From Bacillota bacterium (lineage in GTDB: Bacteria > Bacillota > Bacilli > Alicyclobacillales > SLC66): a stretch of 6,238 nt of DNA. Below are positions 5,513-6,238 of the stretch, piece by piece. Numbering within the stretch: the stretch's first letter is position 1; every line of letters begins with the position of its first letter. The notes under the pieces were generated by a model. The model saw only the letters and a list, made by a program, of their open reading frames with translations. It did no database searches and had not been told where the DNA came from. Made by a program: the position numbers and the translations under genes. Location: assembly GCA_021820825.1 (NCBI GenBank), contig JAKADD010000150.1, positions 1 to 6,238 on the forward strand, read 5' to 3'.

Positions 5513-6238
5513 TCACTGCAACGCCTCGCGCATGAACACATGCGTGTACGCCCCCACGCCCGCTGGCGCCAGAATCCGCGCCTCGGAAGAGCAGCCTGCC
5601 GCCTGAAACGCTTTGACCATGGCGGTCGCCACGGCGCCTGCGAGCGGTCCGCCTTCGACGATGGCGAGCACCGTTGGACCGGCGCCGCTCAGGACTGTAC
5701 CGAGGGCGCCTGCCTGCAAAGCGGCTTGCGCGACATCCGTGAAACCGGGAATGAGCGATTTGCGCGCGTCCTGGTGCATTCTGTCCGCCAGGGCGCGCCG
5801 CAGCAGCGCGAGATTGCCCGTCGTCAGCGCGGCGGTCAAAAAGCTGGCGTGAGCGACATTGAAGACGGCGTCGCTGCGCGCAACGACGGACGGCAGGATG
5901 GCGCGCGCCTGCTCTGTGAGCAGGGGAAAGTCGGGCGTGACCGCGACGAATTGCAGATTATCGCGCAGCGGCAGTGTCACATGCGTGACCTGATCGGGGT
6001 GCAGATAGGCGAGCACCGCGCCGCCCAGAAACGCGGGGGCGACATTGTCGGGGTGCCCCTCCTGTTCCACGGCAAAACGCAATACCTCAGCGCGGGTCAG
6101 CGGAGAGTTCAGCAGGTTGTTCGCGATGAGCAGTCCCCCGACGAGGGCTGCCGCGCTGGAGCCCAGACCGGAGGCAATCGGAATGCGATTGGTCATCGCG
6201 ACTCGCACAGGCGGCATCGTGAAGCCAAAGCGGTCATA
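5513..6238 (-). CDS. thrB: Homoserine kinase, C-terminal part (5' end outside window)
   Basis: Homoserine kinase phosphorylates L-homoserine with ATP to O-phosphohomoserine for threonine synthesis. The window holds the last 241 residues; about 60-70 N-terminal residues lie beyond its right edge, since the frame stays open through 6238. The GHMP-kinase ATP-binding motif PIASGLGSSAAAL is at visible residues 20-32. EGHPDNVAPAFLGG follows, as expected for ThrB. The C-terminal GHMP motif is VLSGAGPTVLAIV. Length and motif spacing match the 300-residue ThrB family. The ATG at 6217 lies too close to the ATP motif to be the true start. In Bacilli thrB usually ends a hom-thrC-thrB operon, so those genes probably lie to the right. 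There is no clear terminator after its stop, and the proC promoter begins 32 bp downstream. Confidence 0.93.
   Translation of the reverse strand, partial: YDRFGFTMPPVRVAMTNRIPIASGLGSSAAALVGGLLIANNLLNSPLTRAEVLRFAVEQEGHPDNVAPAFLGGAVLAYLHPDQVTHVTLPLRDNLQFVAVTPDFPLLTEQARAILPSVVARSDAVFNVAHASFLTAALTTGNLALLRRALADRMHQDARKSLIPGFTDVAQAALQAGALGTVLSGAGPTVLAIVEGGPLAGAVATAMVKAFQAAGCSSEARILAPAGVGAYTHVFMREALQ

Noticed and set aside
1..6238. CRISPR array, tRNA or rRNA genes
   Set aside because: No regularly spaced direct repeats and no tRNA-like cloverleaf or rRNA sequence was noticed; the only short tandem repeat is two copies of 10 bp at 829-848.

Overview
The window looks like a GC-rich chromosomal segment from a Firmicute, probably of the class Bacilli. 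Three things suggest this: a manganese-dependent (DHH-family) inorganic pyrophosphatase, a classic T-box leader in front of proC, and purine-rich ribosome binding sites with SigA-type promoter boxes. Genus is not resolvable by eye; a relative of Alicyclobacillus is a guess only.

Layout, left to right. Positions 2-298 (+) hold the 3' end of ppaC. It is followed immediately by a decayed, internally deleted IS200/IS605-type tnpB remnant on the minus strand (about 295-803). Positions 865-1683 (+) encode a PurM/SelD-superfamily (AIR synthase-like) protein. Next, 53 bp later and on the same strand, is an NCS1-family nucleobase/vitamin permease (1737-3173). A HAD-superfamily hydrolase follows (about 3210-4097, +) with an uncertain start. 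A short convergent intergenic gap of about 120 bp leads to proC (4221-5099, minus). The 413 bp upstream of proC contain a strong promoter and a complete T-box riboswitch with an intrinsic terminator. At the right edge is the 3' part of thrB, homoserine kinase (5513-6238, minus, truncated by the window).

How the parts work together. proC makes the last step of proline synthesis. The T-box should read uncharged tRNA-Pro (proposed specifier CCG) and permit transcription of proC only on proline shortage. thrB lies upstream on the same strand, with no convincing terminator between it and the proC promoter, so readthrough from a threonine operon would also have to pass the T-box. The PurM-like gene and the permease form a probable two-gene unit. 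The PurM-like protein resembles, from memory of the family, the AIR-synthase-like proteins that include alpha-ribazole kinase CblS. A role in salvage of a nucleobase, nucleoside or vitamin precursor imported by the permease is therefore a reasonable but unproven idea. No CRISPR array, tRNA, rRNA or prophage gene was seen. The most unusual items are the PurM-like/NCS1 pairing, the double-deleted tnpB, and the T-box control of proC.
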